A stretch of DNA of 41,438 nt from Prochlorococcus sp. AG-315-B03 (GTDB lineage: Bacteria; Cyanobacteriota; Cyanobacteriia; PCC-6307; Cyanobiaceae). The stretch covers positions 1 through 41,438 of the forward strand of contig QBWA01000008.1 in NCBI GenBank assembly GCA_003283745.1. The letters run 5' to 3'. The position numbers and the translations under genes are program-made. The number at the start of each line of letters is the position of its first letter. Position 1 is the first letter of the stretch. Positions 24,048 through 33,170 of the stretch are shown here, piece by piece. The notes beneath the pieces are model-generated. The model saw only the letters and a list, made by a program, of their open reading frames with translations, did not search any database and had not been told where the DNA came from.

Positions 24048-24407
24048 CTACACATATTTCTTTTTTCCATCTTTAGTTATTTTGTAAACTCCACCTTTAG
24101 GTCCTGCAAATAGCATTTCCCCATTCATTTTTGACTTCCCGAACTTGCTAAGCCTTGCACGATGAATATCCGCTTTTTCTCTTAGCTCATTCTCTGAGTA
24201 CCAATTACCTATGGAGATGTTTCTCTCAGGGTCAAGGACAAGGGAATTAATAAATTCTTGAGATATTCTCTCTCTCTTAACATTCTTGTTCTTAAATTTC
24301 TCCTTGAATCGATCTAAAAGATCTTTTTTATTTGTTAAAGTCTTTCTTGTTTTTATTAAGTATAAGCATGGAAGAAATATGATAATAACTACAAGAAATA
24401 TACTCAC
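24048..24407 (-). CDS. Membrane-anchored small protein with a C-terminal PBCV-type basic adaptor-like motif
   Basis: 119 residues: an N-terminal membrane anchor (MSIFLVVIIIFLPCLYLI), a lysine/arginine-rich linker (KTLTNKKDLLDRFKEKFKNK), a folded-looking centre (SIGNWYSENELREKADIHRA) and the end FAGPKGGVYKITKDGKKKYV. That ending matches the short GPKGGxYxxxxxGKKxYV pattern of the PBCV-specific basic adaptor domain (PF08789), originally noted in large algal viruses. The match is by eye and covers only about 20 residues. Function unknown. Confidence 0.65.
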   Translation of the reverse strand: MSIFLVVIIIFLPCLYLIKTRKTLTNKKDLLDRFKEKFKNKNVKRERISQEFINSLVLDPERNISIGNWYSENELREKADIHRARLSKFGKSKMNGEMLFAGPKGGVYKITKDGKKKYV

Positions 24408-24497
24408 TATTTGGAAATCGATATCTTCTTAAATTAAAGCAAAATCTTCCAGTTAATGCTACTTTGATTTTAATCTGATTAAAAGATAAATGGATTC

Positions 24498-24725
24498 TTA
24501 GTTTTTTATTTTAATTATTAAATCAAAACCTAGATTGTTATCCTTTGTAAGGGTTTCTTTTCTGTGTATACCTCTATTTATTGAATTTAGCAGTATTAAA
24601 ACTGATTCGTAAAATAAAGTTATAACTATGAAAATTAAAATTATGAATTTATTGGTTATTGAGTTTTTATTATCAAAAATTGGCTGTTTATTCTTTGATG
24701 TTTGTTTGTTTTCTGGAGTTATCAT
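24498..24725 (-). CDS. Small hypothetical membrane protein downstream of the sugar kinase
   Basis: 75 residues from ATG 24725, directly after the kinase stop (TAA at 24727-24729), which suits translational coupling; a second in-frame ATG at 24740 would overlap the kinase end by 14 bases. It contains a polar start (MITPENKQTSKNKQPIFDNK), one membrane helix (FIILIFIVITLFYESVLILL) and a short tail. No motif recognised, and its low-complexity AT-rich composition makes it a weak call. Confidence 0.4.
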   Translation of the reverse strand: MITPENKQTSKNKQPIFDNKNSITNKFIILIFIVITLFYESVLILLNSINRGIHRKETLTKDNNLGFDLIIKIKN

Positions 24726-24726
24726 T

Positions 24727-25569
24727 TTAGTATGGACCATAATGAGTAGAGCATTCTGCGCCGCAGAATGCTCCTAAGTTAACAGCATCTTCAAGATTCC
24801 ATTTTGCTGAAAGAGCAGTTGTAACTCCTCCCGCAAAGCAGTCTCCACAACCATAGCTATCAATTTCTTTAGAAGATGCTTTGATAGAATTAAAACTTTG
24901 ATTAAGAGGATAAATCATTCCTCCAGCTTTCCCTTCTGTTGATATATATATATTGGGCTTTTGAGATAGTTCATCGAAATTTATTTTTTCTCCTGGATCC
25001 AGTCCACTCCCAATTAAAGCATCCAGTTTAGTTCTCGAAATATTTAATATTTTTTTACCGGTTCTTGGGGTGGCAGCAAGAAACTTAGCTTTTCTTGCTT
25101 GTCTTAACCCTTCAGCATCAGTTGCGGTAACAAAAATACCATCATAATCTTTCAATTTATCCCATGGAAGGTTATCTGAAGCAACTGGTTGCAACCTTTC
25201 TCCTATAACTGTGATTGCTCTTTCTCCATTTGTTTCGATTAGACTTATACCTTTTCTTGTTGGCATTTCTCTCCATGCCACACTCAAATTTAAGCCAAGA
25301 TTAGTGAGCCTCTCATAACACTTTTCACCGCAATTATCTTTCCCTAATGATGTTATTAAATCAACTGAACCATTTATTAGCCTCGACATTTGTACAGCTG
25401 TTACTGCAGCACCTCCTGCTGCTTCTTCAAAGTAGTCTTTTGCATGAGAAATTATTCCTGAGGCAGGGAGTTGGTCGACTTTCAGAAAGGTTACCCATTC
25501 GACATGGCCTATTACAGCTAATTTTAGTTTAGGTAGTTTGGATGTATTTTTAATCTTATTAGTATGCAT
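24727..25569 (-). CDS. PfkB-family carbohydrate kinase
   Basis: A 280-residue ribokinase-fold kinase that phosphorylates a sugar or nucleoside-like substrate with ATP. AVIGHVEWVTFLKVDQLPAS, then EAAGGAAVTAVQMSRL (substrate-binding GG region) and LITSLGKDNCGEKCYERL are typical N-terminal elements. The C-terminal signature reads DSYGCGDCFAGGVTTALSA, with the catalytic Asp, where most members have DTTGAGDxF. The Cys residues at this anion-hole motif are unusual. The substrate cannot be predicted. The next gene downstream on the minus strand is a small membrane protein that may be coupled. Confidence 0.87.
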   Translation of the reverse strand: MHTNKIKNTSKLPKLKLAVIGHVEWVTFLKVDQLPASGIISHAKDYFEEAAGGAAVTAVQMSRLINGSVDLITSLGKDNCGEKCYERLTNLGLNLSVAWREMPTRKGISLIETNGERAITVIGERLQPVASDNLPWDKLKDYDGIFVTATDAEGLRQARKAKFLAATPRTGKKILNISRTKLDALIGSGLDPGEKINFDELSQKPNIYISTEGKAGGMIYPLNQSFNSIKASSKEIDSYGCGDCFAGGVTTALSAKWNLEDAVNLGAFCGAECSTHYGPY

Positions 25570-25672
25570 TTAGGACTAGGCATTATTCTTTTTGATATGA
25601 TAAAACGATTTCTTTAGAAAAGACTTTTTCTTTTTTTCTGATAGATTACCTTAATAAAAATAATTACTAATT

Positions 25673-26032
25673 ATGTTAAGTAAGATTAAATGGCTTAAAT
25701 GGGTTTATTTAATACTTTCTTTATTAGGTGCTGTTTTACCTACCCTTGCAAATATAGAATTTGTGAGGACTTATGGTCCATCATTTGATTTTAAATTATT
25801 TTTAAACTTAGCTAGTAATAATCCAGCAGCTCAGTCTCTTTCTAGAGATCTTTTTGTGGGCTCAACAGCTGTATTGATTTGGATATTTTCTGAATCAAAT
25901 CGCTTGAAAATGAAAAATCTATGGATAGTAATACTAACTACATTTACAATCGCATTTGCTTTCTCTGCTCCACTCTTTTTGTTTTTGAGAGAATTAAGAA
26001 TTGAAGAAATGAATAGAGAGACGTTGAATTGA
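25673..26032 (+). CDS. DUF2834 membrane protein
   Basis: 119 residues with three probable membrane helices (WVYLILSLLGAVLPTLANIE; LFVGSTAVLIWIFSES; LWIVILTTFTIAFAFSAPLF). The layout with RDLFVGSTAVLIWI between helices and LPTLANIEFVRTYGPSFDFK after the first is that of DUF2834 proteins, common in cyanobacteria and of unknown function. It reads away from the PfkB-type kinase and converges with the MFS gene with an 18-bp gap. Confidence 0.8.
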   Translation: MLSKIKWLKWVYLILSLLGAVLPTLANIEFVRTYGPSFDFKLFLNLASNNPAAQSLSRDLFVGSTAVLIWIFSESNRLKMKNLWIVILTTFTIAFAFSAPLFLFLRELRIEEMNRETLN

Positions 26033-26050
26033 ATAATGAAGAAAATTATT

Positions 26051-27289
26051 TTATTTGAATCTTTTTGTAATTGGTAAAAATAATAGACATATAATACTAA
26101 TAATAAACCATAATTGAATAGCCGTACCAGAACTATCAATTAACTTGCCAGCTATCCATGGAATAGTTAGAGCACTAATACCAAAACATTGAGAATATAA
26201 AGCTATTGCTGATCCTCTATGTTTTATAGGAGATGATTTAACTATTAAATCTGAAGCTGAGGGTAGAAATGCGCACAATGAAATTGTTATAGGAATTAAA
26301 GCTATTAAAACTAATTGATAGCCATTTATTATTAAATTTGATAGTGATAAAAGAATACAGCCTAAAAATAGATAAAGCAGGCAAAATCTAAACTTAAAAT
26401 CGTTCTCTTTTTTGCTTATCCAGTAGCCAATTGGCCATTGGAAGATTGCAATTAGCAAAAGTTTAATAGAAACTATTGTAGCTACTTCACTTTCTGACAT
26501 TGGTGGCCTTATCTTACCTCCCATTACTAAATCAATAGGTAATATATTTTGAAAAGATGTCATAACACCAGTTGTGAAAAGTGTTAAACAAAGTAATGGA
26601 ATTATTTTGTTTATCCAATTAACTCTTGCTTTTAATTCAAGTTTAATATTAGGTTTGTTTTTGTCTTCTATCTCTTTATTGGATTTTGTTTTGAGTAATG
26701 AATATGGGTTATTTCTTAGGATATAATTTAAATATATCATACAAGAAATATCTATAAAATATACTATTCTCATGAACTCTAAATATGTACCAATTGTTCC
26801 TACTAAGACGCCTAATGTGACTCCTATTGCATCAGCACTTCTCGCAAGTGCATAAGCCTCACTTGAGTTGATCTCTTTATTGCAACTTAGTGGAATTGCT
26901 AGTTCTGCTGAAGGCCAATAGACGCCGGCTGCTGCTCCTAAAGTAAATTGACCTATAAGATATGTTTGATGATTTTGTGAATTAAAGAGGATAAAGTCAG
27001 CAAAAATAGCAAGTAAAGTTGCACTTTTGATTGCATTAGTGCAGCTGTATTTTTTGTCAAGTAAGAAGCCCACGGCGAGCCTTGTGCTGATCCCTGCAAA
27101 TGCAGCGACTGTTATTCCACTTCCAATCTCCTGCGCTGAAAAACCTAGATTATTAAAAATTAGTGGATTTAGATATAAAACACCTCCTGCCCCAAGAGCT
27201 GCCCATAATCGGGTTTTTATGATTACCCTTAGGTTTATTGGAAACCTTTCCCAATATTTTCTTAGACGTGACTTTAAGACCAAAATCAT
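26051..27289 (-). CDS. Major facilitator superfamily transporter
   Basis: 412 residues with about 12 hydrophobic helices. The MFS loop 2-3 region appears as GISTRLAVGFLLDKKYSCTN, the fourth helix as GAAAGVYWPSAELAIPL, and a basic loop separates two six-helix halves (~residues 185-215: TKSNKEIEDKNKPN). The second half repeats the loop as FQWPIGYWISKKENDFKFRF. The substrate is unknown. The start at 27289 lies inside the 5' end of the divergent hydrolase gene if that gene starts at its first TTG. A later start here is unlikely because the first helix would be lost. Confidence 0.85.
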   Translation of the reverse strand: MILVLKSRLRKYWERFPINLRVIIKTRLWAALGAGGVLYLNPLIFNNLGFSAQEIGSGITVAAFAGISTRLAVGFLLDKKYSCTNAIKSATLLAIFADFILFNSQNHQTYLIGQFTLGAAAGVYWPSAELAIPLSCNKEINSSEAYALARSADAIGVTLGVLVGTIGTYLEFMRIVYFIDISCMIYLNYILRNNPYSLLKTKSNKEIEDKNKPNIKLELKARVNWINKIIPLLCLTLFTTGVMTSFQNILPIDLVMGGKIRPPMSESEVATIVSIKLLLIAIFQWPIGYWISKKENDFKFRFCLLYLFLGCILLSLSNLIINGYQLVLIALIPITISLCAFLPSASDLIVKSSPIKHRGSAIALYSQCFGISALTIPWIAGKLIDSSGTAIQLWFIISIICLLFLPITKRFK

Positions 27290-28869
27290 TCATTCAAAGA
27301 TTAGTTGTTTTTGGGATGGTTGGATGCTTAGGCGCTCCTTTATTTCTTAATGATCAAACTAAAGCAGCAGAAAGGTTTGAAATTCACTTTGATGGGATGT
27401 CTATCCCAATATCTATAAAAGAATTGATTGATTGGAGTAATTTTAAGGAAGCTAAGAATTCTGAACTTTCTAATTGGTTAAATCTTCTTGGCTTTAAAGA
27501 CCGAGAAGGCTTAACAAAATTCTTAAATGCACCCTTAGTAAGGGATAAAAGTATGGCAAGGCAGCTTTTAAGGAGCTGGACTGGACGCAAATTAATTGAT
27601 GAAATAAGTGACCTTATTTTCTTGGATGATGATAGTACTGGTTTTAGTGCTCTTGAAACTTTGGAGAATCTTTTAGAGAAACAGGATGTGGTGACAATGT
27701 TTGATCTTCTTAATTCATTCGAGGCAAAAATAATTCATCTTGATTTAGACGGATGGATTGAAGTAGCGAATAATTGGCGGAAGGAGTTAAAGAAGCAAGA
27801 AAAGCTTATTTCAGATCTTTTCTTGATAGATAATAGATCAAATCTAATAGAAAAAAAATATTTTCTTTCCTCAGAGGTTAATGAAACTGATCATAAATTG
27901 ATTCCTATCATTCTCCCACATAGAAAATCTCCTTTGGAGATAGAAATATGGAATCCTTCAATTCAGAATAATTTCAGATCAAATTGGATTATTTTAATGC
28001 CCGGTTTAGGCGGTAATCGATATCACTTCCGTTGGTTGGCTAGAAGTCTTAGTCATCATGGTTGGCCTGTTGTCGTTCTTCAACACCCAGGAAGTGATAC
28101 TAAAGCAGTTGAGTCTTTATTAGATGGGAGTCTCCCACTACCAGGAGCAGAGGTTATTCCAGATCGGCTGAAAGATTTAATGGGAATTATTGAAGCTAAA
28201 AAGTCCGGGGAAATTAATATCCCCGGAAAAAAAATTATATTGATGGGACATTCCTTAGGAGCTCTTACTTCATTTCTAGCTTCTGGAATAAATATAGACG
28301 AACGACTCGAAGATAGATGTAATAAAGTATTAAATAACCTTTCTCTAACTAATTTATCTGCTCTTTTGCAATGTCAATTAGCAGACGTGGATTTGCCAGA
28401 AAGAAAAAATATAAAAAACCTATCGGCAATTGTTGGGATTAATAGTTTTGGTAGTTTATTATGGTCTAAAGATATAGATAACCAAATTAATGTTCCTCTT
28501 TTCTTGACGGGGGGGACTTTTGATTTGATTACACCATCTTTTAGTGAGCAATTTGATCTGTTACTTTCTTCGTCATCAAATCCATTAAGCAGAGTTCTTT
28601 TAATTGAAAGAGCAAGTCATTTTTCACCTATTAGAGTTGAAGGACAAATGAATCAAATTAATGGGCAGGACTTATTTCAGCTTGGAGAATCTGTAGTTGG
28701 TTTTCATCCCCTTTCAGTTCAAAGTATATTGGCCTTCGAGATAATTAATTTCTTGGATAATTTAGAAAGACAAAAGGGAATACCCCCTAATACAAATCAG
28801 ATTAAAGGTGATTTGAAATTTCATATTTTGGACAGAGACATTATTGGTAAACTTATCAATAGTCAATAA
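27238..28869 (+). CDS. Exported alpha/beta hydrolase with N-terminal DUF1400-like domain
   Basis: Up to 543 residues. After a signal-like stretch (IQRLVVFGMVGCLGAPLFLN) comes an N-terminal DUF1400-type domain (AAERFEIHFDGMSIPISIKE and following, ~45-200), then an alpha/beta hydrolase fold: LMPGLGGNRYHFRWLARSLS (oxyanion region), MGHSLGALTSF with nucleophile Ser at about residue 339, GGTFDLITP (Asp) and ERASHFSP (His). It is a probable periplasmic or lumenal esterase or lipase. The TTG at 27238 overlaps the divergent MFS gene by 52 bp; ATG 27316 avoids overlap but truncates the signal peptide. The start is therefore uncertain. Confidence 0.82.
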   Translation: METFPNIFLDVTLRPKSFIQRLVVFGMVGCLGAPLFLNDQTKAAERFEIHFDGMSIPISIKELIDWSNFKEAKNSELSNWLNLLGFKDREGLTKFLNAPLVRDKSMARQLLRSWTGRKLIDEISDLIFLDDDSTGFSALETLENLLEKQDVVTMFDLLNSFEAKIIHLDLDGWIEVANNWRKELKKQEKLISDLFLIDNRSNLIEKKYFLSSEVNETDHKLIPIILPHRKSPLEIEIWNPSIQNNFRSNWIILMPGLGGNRYHFRWLARSLSHHGWPVVVLQHPGSDTKAVESLLDGSLPLPGAEVIPDRLKDLMGIIEAKKSGEINIPGKKIILMGHSLGALTSFLASGINIDERLEDRCNKVLNNLSLTNLSALLQCQLADVDLPERKNIKNLSAIVGINSFGSLLWSKDIDNQINVPLFLTGGTFDLITPSFSEQFDLLLSSSSNPLSRVLLIERASHFSPIRVEGQMNQINGQDLFQLGESVVGFHPLSVQSILAFEIINFLDNLERQKGIPPNTNQIKGDLKFHILDRDIIGKLINSQ

Positions 28870-29885
28870 CTAACTCTTGGATCAATATATGCAATCGCTA
28901 TATCTATTGCAACGCTGAGAATAACAATAAGACTTGAGATTGCAATAACAATTCCTTGGACAGTTGGATAGTCTCTTTGGTTGATTGCCTCTTGAAGTCC
29001 AAGAGCGATTCCTGGCCATGAAAATGTTATCTCAATTAATAGAGCACCTCCAAATAAAGAAGCAACTGTTAATCCAGTAATAGTCAATATTGGAATTAAT
29101 GTATTTGGTAAAGCATGCTTAATTAATATGTTTTTTTTACTGATACCTCGACTTCTAGCAGATTCAATATAACCTTTTTTTAAAACTTTACTCAGGTTTA
29201 ATTTTAAGGACCTACTAAATATTCCACTTAGAAGGATCCCAAGAGTCATAGATGGAAGTACTAAATGTCTAAAAGCACCATTAATATTCTCAATTTTTAA
29301 ACTTAAAAAACTATCCAAAAGAAGAAAACCTGTAACTTGTGATGGAAATGACATTCCCGCAGGGAACCTTCCACCAATTGGAAACCAACCTAGTGTTACG
29401 GCAAAAAGTATTTGTATTAGCATCGCTGCCCAAAATGGAGGAAGAGCATATGTACCAATTCCAAAAATCCTACCAAGAAGGTCTATTTTTCCTTCTGGTT
29501 TTGTCGCTCCTAAATATCCAATTAAATAACCAATAATTGAAGCTATTAGAATTGCACAAATACTAAGTTCCAAACTAGCAGGGAGTGCTTTAGATATAAT
29601 AGATTTTACTGGTTCTTGAGTATTTAGTGATGTTCCTAAATCTCCATGTATTAGATGATTTAAATATTCTAAGTATTGATTTATTAATGGCTTATCTAAT
29701 CCAAGCCTAATTCTTAAACTTTCTCGTGCTAATTCATTCGCTCGGTTGCCAAGTATTGCATCGACAGGATCACCAGGCGCAATCCTTAATAATACAAAAA
29801 CTAGGCTTGATATGATCCATAACATTATGGGTAATAGGGCTAATCTAGAGAGTGTATATTTAAAAATTTCTTTTCTTTTAGTCAT
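28863..29885 (-). CDS. ABC transporter permease, oligopeptide type (DppB/OppB family)
   Basis: 340 residues with six membrane helices. RIAPGDPVDAILGNRANELA and RIRLGLDKPLINQYLEYLNH are the hallmark N-terminal loop of DppB/OppB permeases, and SARSRGISKKNILIKHALPN is the EAA loop that contacts the ATPase. It begins 3 bp after the binding-protein stop, so the two are one operon. No second permease (DppC) or ATPase gene is adjacent; the partner subunits must be encoded elsewhere or the pair works with a shared ATPase. Its last 7 bases overlap the convergent hydrolase gene. Confidence 0.92.
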   Translation of the reverse strand: MTKRKEIFKYTLSRLALLPIMLWIISSLVFVLLRIAPGDPVDAILGNRANELARESLRIRLGLDKPLINQYLEYLNHLIHGDLGTSLNTQEPVKSIISKALPASLELSICAILIASIIGYLIGYLGATKPEGKIDLLGRIFGIGTYALPPFWAAMLIQILFAVTLGWFPIGGRFPAGMSFPSQVTGFLLLDSFLSLKIENINGAFRHLVLPSMTLGILLSGIFSRSLKLNLSKVLKKGYIESARSRGISKKNILIKHALPNTLIPILTITGLTVASLFGGALLIEITFSWPGIALGLQEAINQRDYPTVQGIVIAISSLIVILSVAIDIAIAYIDPRVSY

Positions 29886-29888
29886 TAA

Positions 29889-31469
29889 TTAATCTCTTTT
29901 AAGCCTTTGAAGAATTATCATTCCATCTCTTGAGAATTCTGGCTGGCTTATGTTCTGAAGAGACCAAGCTTTTGGTTTTACAATCCAAACAGGAATGTAA
30001 GCAGCACCTTCAGCTGCAAGTTCCTGAACTTTGATTAAAGTGTTTAATCTTTTCTCTCCATCAATTTCTTCACTTCTTTTTAGCAGAGACTGAACTTTTT
30101 CGTTAGCCCAGAAACTCCCACTAGATACAGCTTCTCCTTCAATACATATGTCTTCTTGTTTTATTAAATTACAGCTTAATAAAGGCGTAAGATAGGATTC
30201 TGGATCAGGGTAATCGCCAGTCCAATCTAATATAATTGCTTCAAAAGAACCCTCTGCAAGTTGTTTATAGACTGTCGTAGATTCTAGTCCATTTAAAGTT
30301 ATATTCATACAATCAGATAAGTCTCTCTTAATTTGATCTTTCCAAGTAAGTGCAAACAACCTATCAGCAGGGACATTAGATCTAAATGTTAGTGGAATTG
30401 TAAGGACCTTTGAGTTGCAAAAACCTTCTTCCTTTAATAATTTCCTTGTTGTTTCAGGGTTATAAGATGGCCAAGGTTGTATAGATTTCTGATGAAAATG
30501 AGGAGGTATTATTGACCTCAGAGGATCTCGAGTTCCAAAACTTACTTGCTGGCTAATTAGTTTTCTATCAATAGAATAAGAAATAGCTTGTCTTATCTTT
30601 TTATTAGATAATGGTAATTTATTGCTTTTTAAGGTTATAAATCCAATCTCTATTGCTTCTCCTTTCCCTTCCTTAAGCTTTCCTTTCTTCACCATATTAC
30701 TTAAGTAGATCCGCTGCATATCATCAATAGAGTTTGAGATAAGAACATCAACTTCTTTTGATTTTATTGCGCCAAAAAGGGTGCTTGAATTATTGAAGTT
30801 AATATAGTCAATCCCCTTGTTTAATGGTTTTTTGTCCCAGTACTTCATATATGGCTGTATTCTTTGTTGACCTGAACTAAAGCTTTTTAAGAAATAGGGA
30901 CCTGTTCCTATAAAGTTCTCGTTATTGAATTTATCTCTATGTTGTGAATATGACTTTGGTGATACTGGAGTTAGATTTACAGAAGTAAGCAGTCCTTTTA
31001 TCGAACTTGAGGGCTTTTTTAACTTTAATCGCAGTACAAAATCTTCTAGTACTTCAATATCTTCTAATTTATCTTTTAATAGATAATTTAAAGTGCCAAT
31101 TTCAATAAAACGTCTAAGACTAAATGCCATTGCATTTGCATTAAATTGACTTCCATCATGGAAAGTAATATCTTCTTTAAGAGAGATATCTATTGTCAAA
31201 CGATCCTTACTTACTTTTGGTAAATCTTTTGCTAAGACTGGATAAAGTTCTCCTTTTTTATTGATTTTATATAAAGTATCTCCTAAAGAACTTAATAACT
31301 GCAGCGTTCTAAGAGTATTAGCTTGAGCTGGATCAAGAGATTCTATTTTCCCTGCACTTGCGACAACAATAGTTTCTCTTTGCTTGTTTTGAGCGCATGA
31401 AAATTGAAGTAGAACTAAAATAATGCTTGAAGCTTTAAGTAATTGACTCAGGCTATTACTTATTTTCAT
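29889..31469 (-). CDS. ABC transporter substrate-binding lipoprotein, family 5 (peptide/nickel type)
   Basis: A 526-residue extracytoplasmic solute-binding protein. The signal peptide ends in the lipobox LLQFSC, with Cys25 as lipid attachment site. The family-5 pattern is clear: SLDPAQANTLRTLQLLSSLG, ITFHDGSQFNANAMAFSLRR, SPKSYSQHRDKFNNENFIGT then GPYFLKSF, and KKIRQAISYSIDRKLISQQV. A Cys-containing loop (LSCNLIKQEDICIEGEA) lies near the end. Substrate could be an oligopeptide, nickel or other small molecule; sequence alone does not decide. It is co-transcribed with the permease that follows. Confidence 0.92.
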   Translation of the reverse strand: MKISNSLSQLLKASSIILVLLQFSCAQNKQRETIVVASAGKIESLDPAQANTLRTLQLLSSLGDTLYKINKKGELYPVLAKDLPKVSKDRLTIDISLKEDITFHDGSQFNANAMAFSLRRFIEIGTLNYLLKDKLEDIEVLEDFVLRLKLKKPSSSIKGLLTSVNLTPVSPKSYSQHRDKFNNENFIGTGPYFLKSFSSGQQRIQPYMKYWDKKPLNKGIDYINFNNSSTLFGAIKSKEVDVLISNSIDDMQRIYLSNMVKKGKLKEGKGEAIEIGFITLKSNKLPLSNKKIRQAISYSIDRKLISQQVSFGTRDPLRSIIPPHFHQKSIQPWPSYNPETTRKLLKEEGFCNSKVLTIPLTFRSNVPADRLFALTWKDQIKRDLSDCMNITLNGLESTTVYKQLAEGSFEAIILDWTGDYPDPESYLTPLLSCNLIKQEDICIEGEAVSSGSFWANEKVQSLLKRSEEIDGEKRLNTLIKVQELAAEGAAYIPVWIVKPKAWSLQNISQPEFSRDGMIILQRLKRD

Positions 31470-31502
31470 TGATAATCAAGATAAAAGAATCTAATTTAAT
31501 GT

Positions 31503-31787
31503 TTAATTCTTTATTTGATTATGACAGATCTGTTTAATGGAGATTTCAAAGACAGGAGACCCCTGAGGATTAAGCGGCCATTCCCTTACCCAGCATTTTT
31601 CATAAGCATTATCAATCCCGATGACTTGGAAAAGTTCTTCTTGATTATTTAAATAAACACAATCACCTTGATTTACGTCATCTTTACTTTCTATATGAGG
31701 TGGTGGGGCAGTTATGTTTTTTGTTGACCTCATGGCTTTATCTTTAAAGCGAAGAAAATAGTTTTTAACCTTTCTTATATTTAGCAA
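31503..31787 (-). CDS. Small hypothetical protein
   Basis: 94 residues from ATG 31787; Met19 (MRSTKNITAPPPHIESKDDV) is a plausible shorter start. It contains GDCVYLNNQEELFQVIGIDN and CWVREWPLNPQGSPVFEISI, which look like a small beta-barrel (SH3-like) fold. Its aromatic and glycine pattern suggests a real folded protein. It lies between homoserine dehydrogenase and the binding-protein gene on the same strand. No named family recognised. Confidence 0.65.
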   Translation of the reverse strand: MLNIRKVKNYFLRFKDKAMRSTKNITAPPPHIESKDDVNQGDCVYLNNQEELFQVIGIDNAYEKCWVREWPLNPQGSPVFEISIKQICHNQIKN

Positions 31788-31817
31788 TGCAATTTAGAAT
31801 TGACCACTCTTAGTTAG

Positions 31818-33131
31818 CTAAAGACAACCCATTGAAGCAGCTATATCTTTTACTTCTGATAAGTTTTTTATGTCAGATAGCGCTTCATTAAGCTGACCTT
31901 TTGTTATTTGATGAGTTATCACAACTATCTCGGCTTCCAAATTACTTGCATCAAACTGGACAATCGATTCAATAGATATTTTCCTTTGGCCAAAAAGAGT
32001 ACCAATCTTACCAATGACTCCAGGAGTATCGTCTGTGATTAAACGGATATAATTTTTTTTACTAATTTTATTCTCTTCTGCTACGTAACAATCTCGCCAA
32101 CTTTCTGCTGATAGCAGTGGATCTAAGTTTGAGTTTGAATTTCCCATTAATTTAATGCCGGCTATATTTAGGATGTCTGCAACTACGGCGGAAGCTGTGG
32201 GACCTGAGCCTGCTCCTGGTCCAAAAAACATTACTTGGCCTATAGGAATTCCTTCGACAAGAATTGCATTGTTAACTCCATTTACTCCGGCTAAAGGATG
32301 TTCTCCAGGTACCAGGGTTGGTTCAACCCATACTGATAAAGGCAAACTATCTTTAGTTGTTGTTTGATGTTCGTTTCTTTCAGATATTGCTAGGAGCTTT
32401 ATTACGTAACCAAGGCGCTTAGCGTAATCTACGTCTTTACTTTTTAAACAATTAATTCCTTTTACTGGGATATCAGATCGTTTTATTGGTCCGCCAAATG
32501 CAAGACCGCTGAGGATTGCAATTTTGTCTGCGGCATCTAGACCTTCTACATCAGCGGCAGGATCAGACTCTGCATAACCAAGGTCCTTAGCATCTTTTAA
32601 AACTTCATCATAATTTGCACCTTCTTTATCCATCCGAGAGAGAATGTAATTGGTGGTTCCATTAATTATTCCGCTTACTTTTGTTATTTGATTTCCGCCG
32701 AGAGACTGTTTTAAAGGCTCAATAATTGGAATTCCCCCACCTACCGCAGCTTCAATAAGAACATAGACACCAGCGGCTTTTGCTTCATTTGCGATTTCAT
32801 AACCATGCCTAGCTATTACGGCTTTATTTGCAGTTACAACTGATTTCCCAGCTCTGATGGCCTTGATAATTAACGATCTTGCTGGCTCTATCCCTCCCAT
32901 TACCTCAATAACGATTTGAACTGAAGGGTTCTCAATTACTTCTAATGGATTTGATGTGAGTATTGATTCTGAGAAGGCAAGATCTCTCTTTTTCTTGAGA
33001 TCTTTGACTGCAACACCAATTAGTTCAAGTTGAGCAACTAAAGGGTGTCTCCCAAGGGGAGTGTTAATAATGCTTGCCACACCTGAACCAACTGTGCCAA
33101 GACCTAGCAAACCAATACCAATTTTTTTCAT
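31818..33131 (-). CDS. hom: Homoserine dehydrogenase
   Basis: Reduces aspartate semialdehyde to homoserine, the branch point to threonine, methionine and isoleucine. The 437-residue monofunctional form has the NAD(P)-binding GLGTVGSG (10-17), VTANKAVIARHG, GGGIPIIEPLKQSLGGNQIT, GIINGTTNYILSRM and the signature AESDPAADVEGLDAADKIAI. The C-terminal ~80 residues form an ACT domain (IRLITDDTPGVIGKIGTLFG), normally the site of threonine feedback. There is no aspartokinase fusion. It lies just downstream of sufE (39-bp gap) in a run of minus-strand housekeeping genes. Confidence 0.97.
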   Translation of the reverse strand: MKKIGIGLLGLGTVGSGVASIINTPLGRHPLVAQLELIGVAVKDLKKKRDLAFSESILTSNPLEVIENPSVQIVIEVMGGIEPARSLIIKAIRAGKSVVTANKAVIARHGYEIANEAKAAGVYVLIEAAVGGGIPIIEPLKQSLGGNQITKVSGIINGTTNYILSRMDKEGANYDEVLKDAKDLGYAESDPAADVEGLDAADKIAILSGLAFGGPIKRSDIPVKGINCLKSKDVDYAKRLGYVIKLLAISERNEHQTTTKDSLPLSVWVEPTLVPGEHPLAGVNGVNNAILVEGIPIGQVMFFGPGAGSGPTASAVVADILNIAGIKLMGNSNSNLDPLLSAESWRDCYVAEENKISKKNYIRLITDDTPGVIGKIGTLFGQRKISIESIVQFDASNLEAEIVVITHQITKGQLNEALSDIKNLSEVKDIAASMGCL

Positions 33132-33170
33132 GTTTTTATTAAAGGCAATTTTTCTTCAGGATTTTTTATC

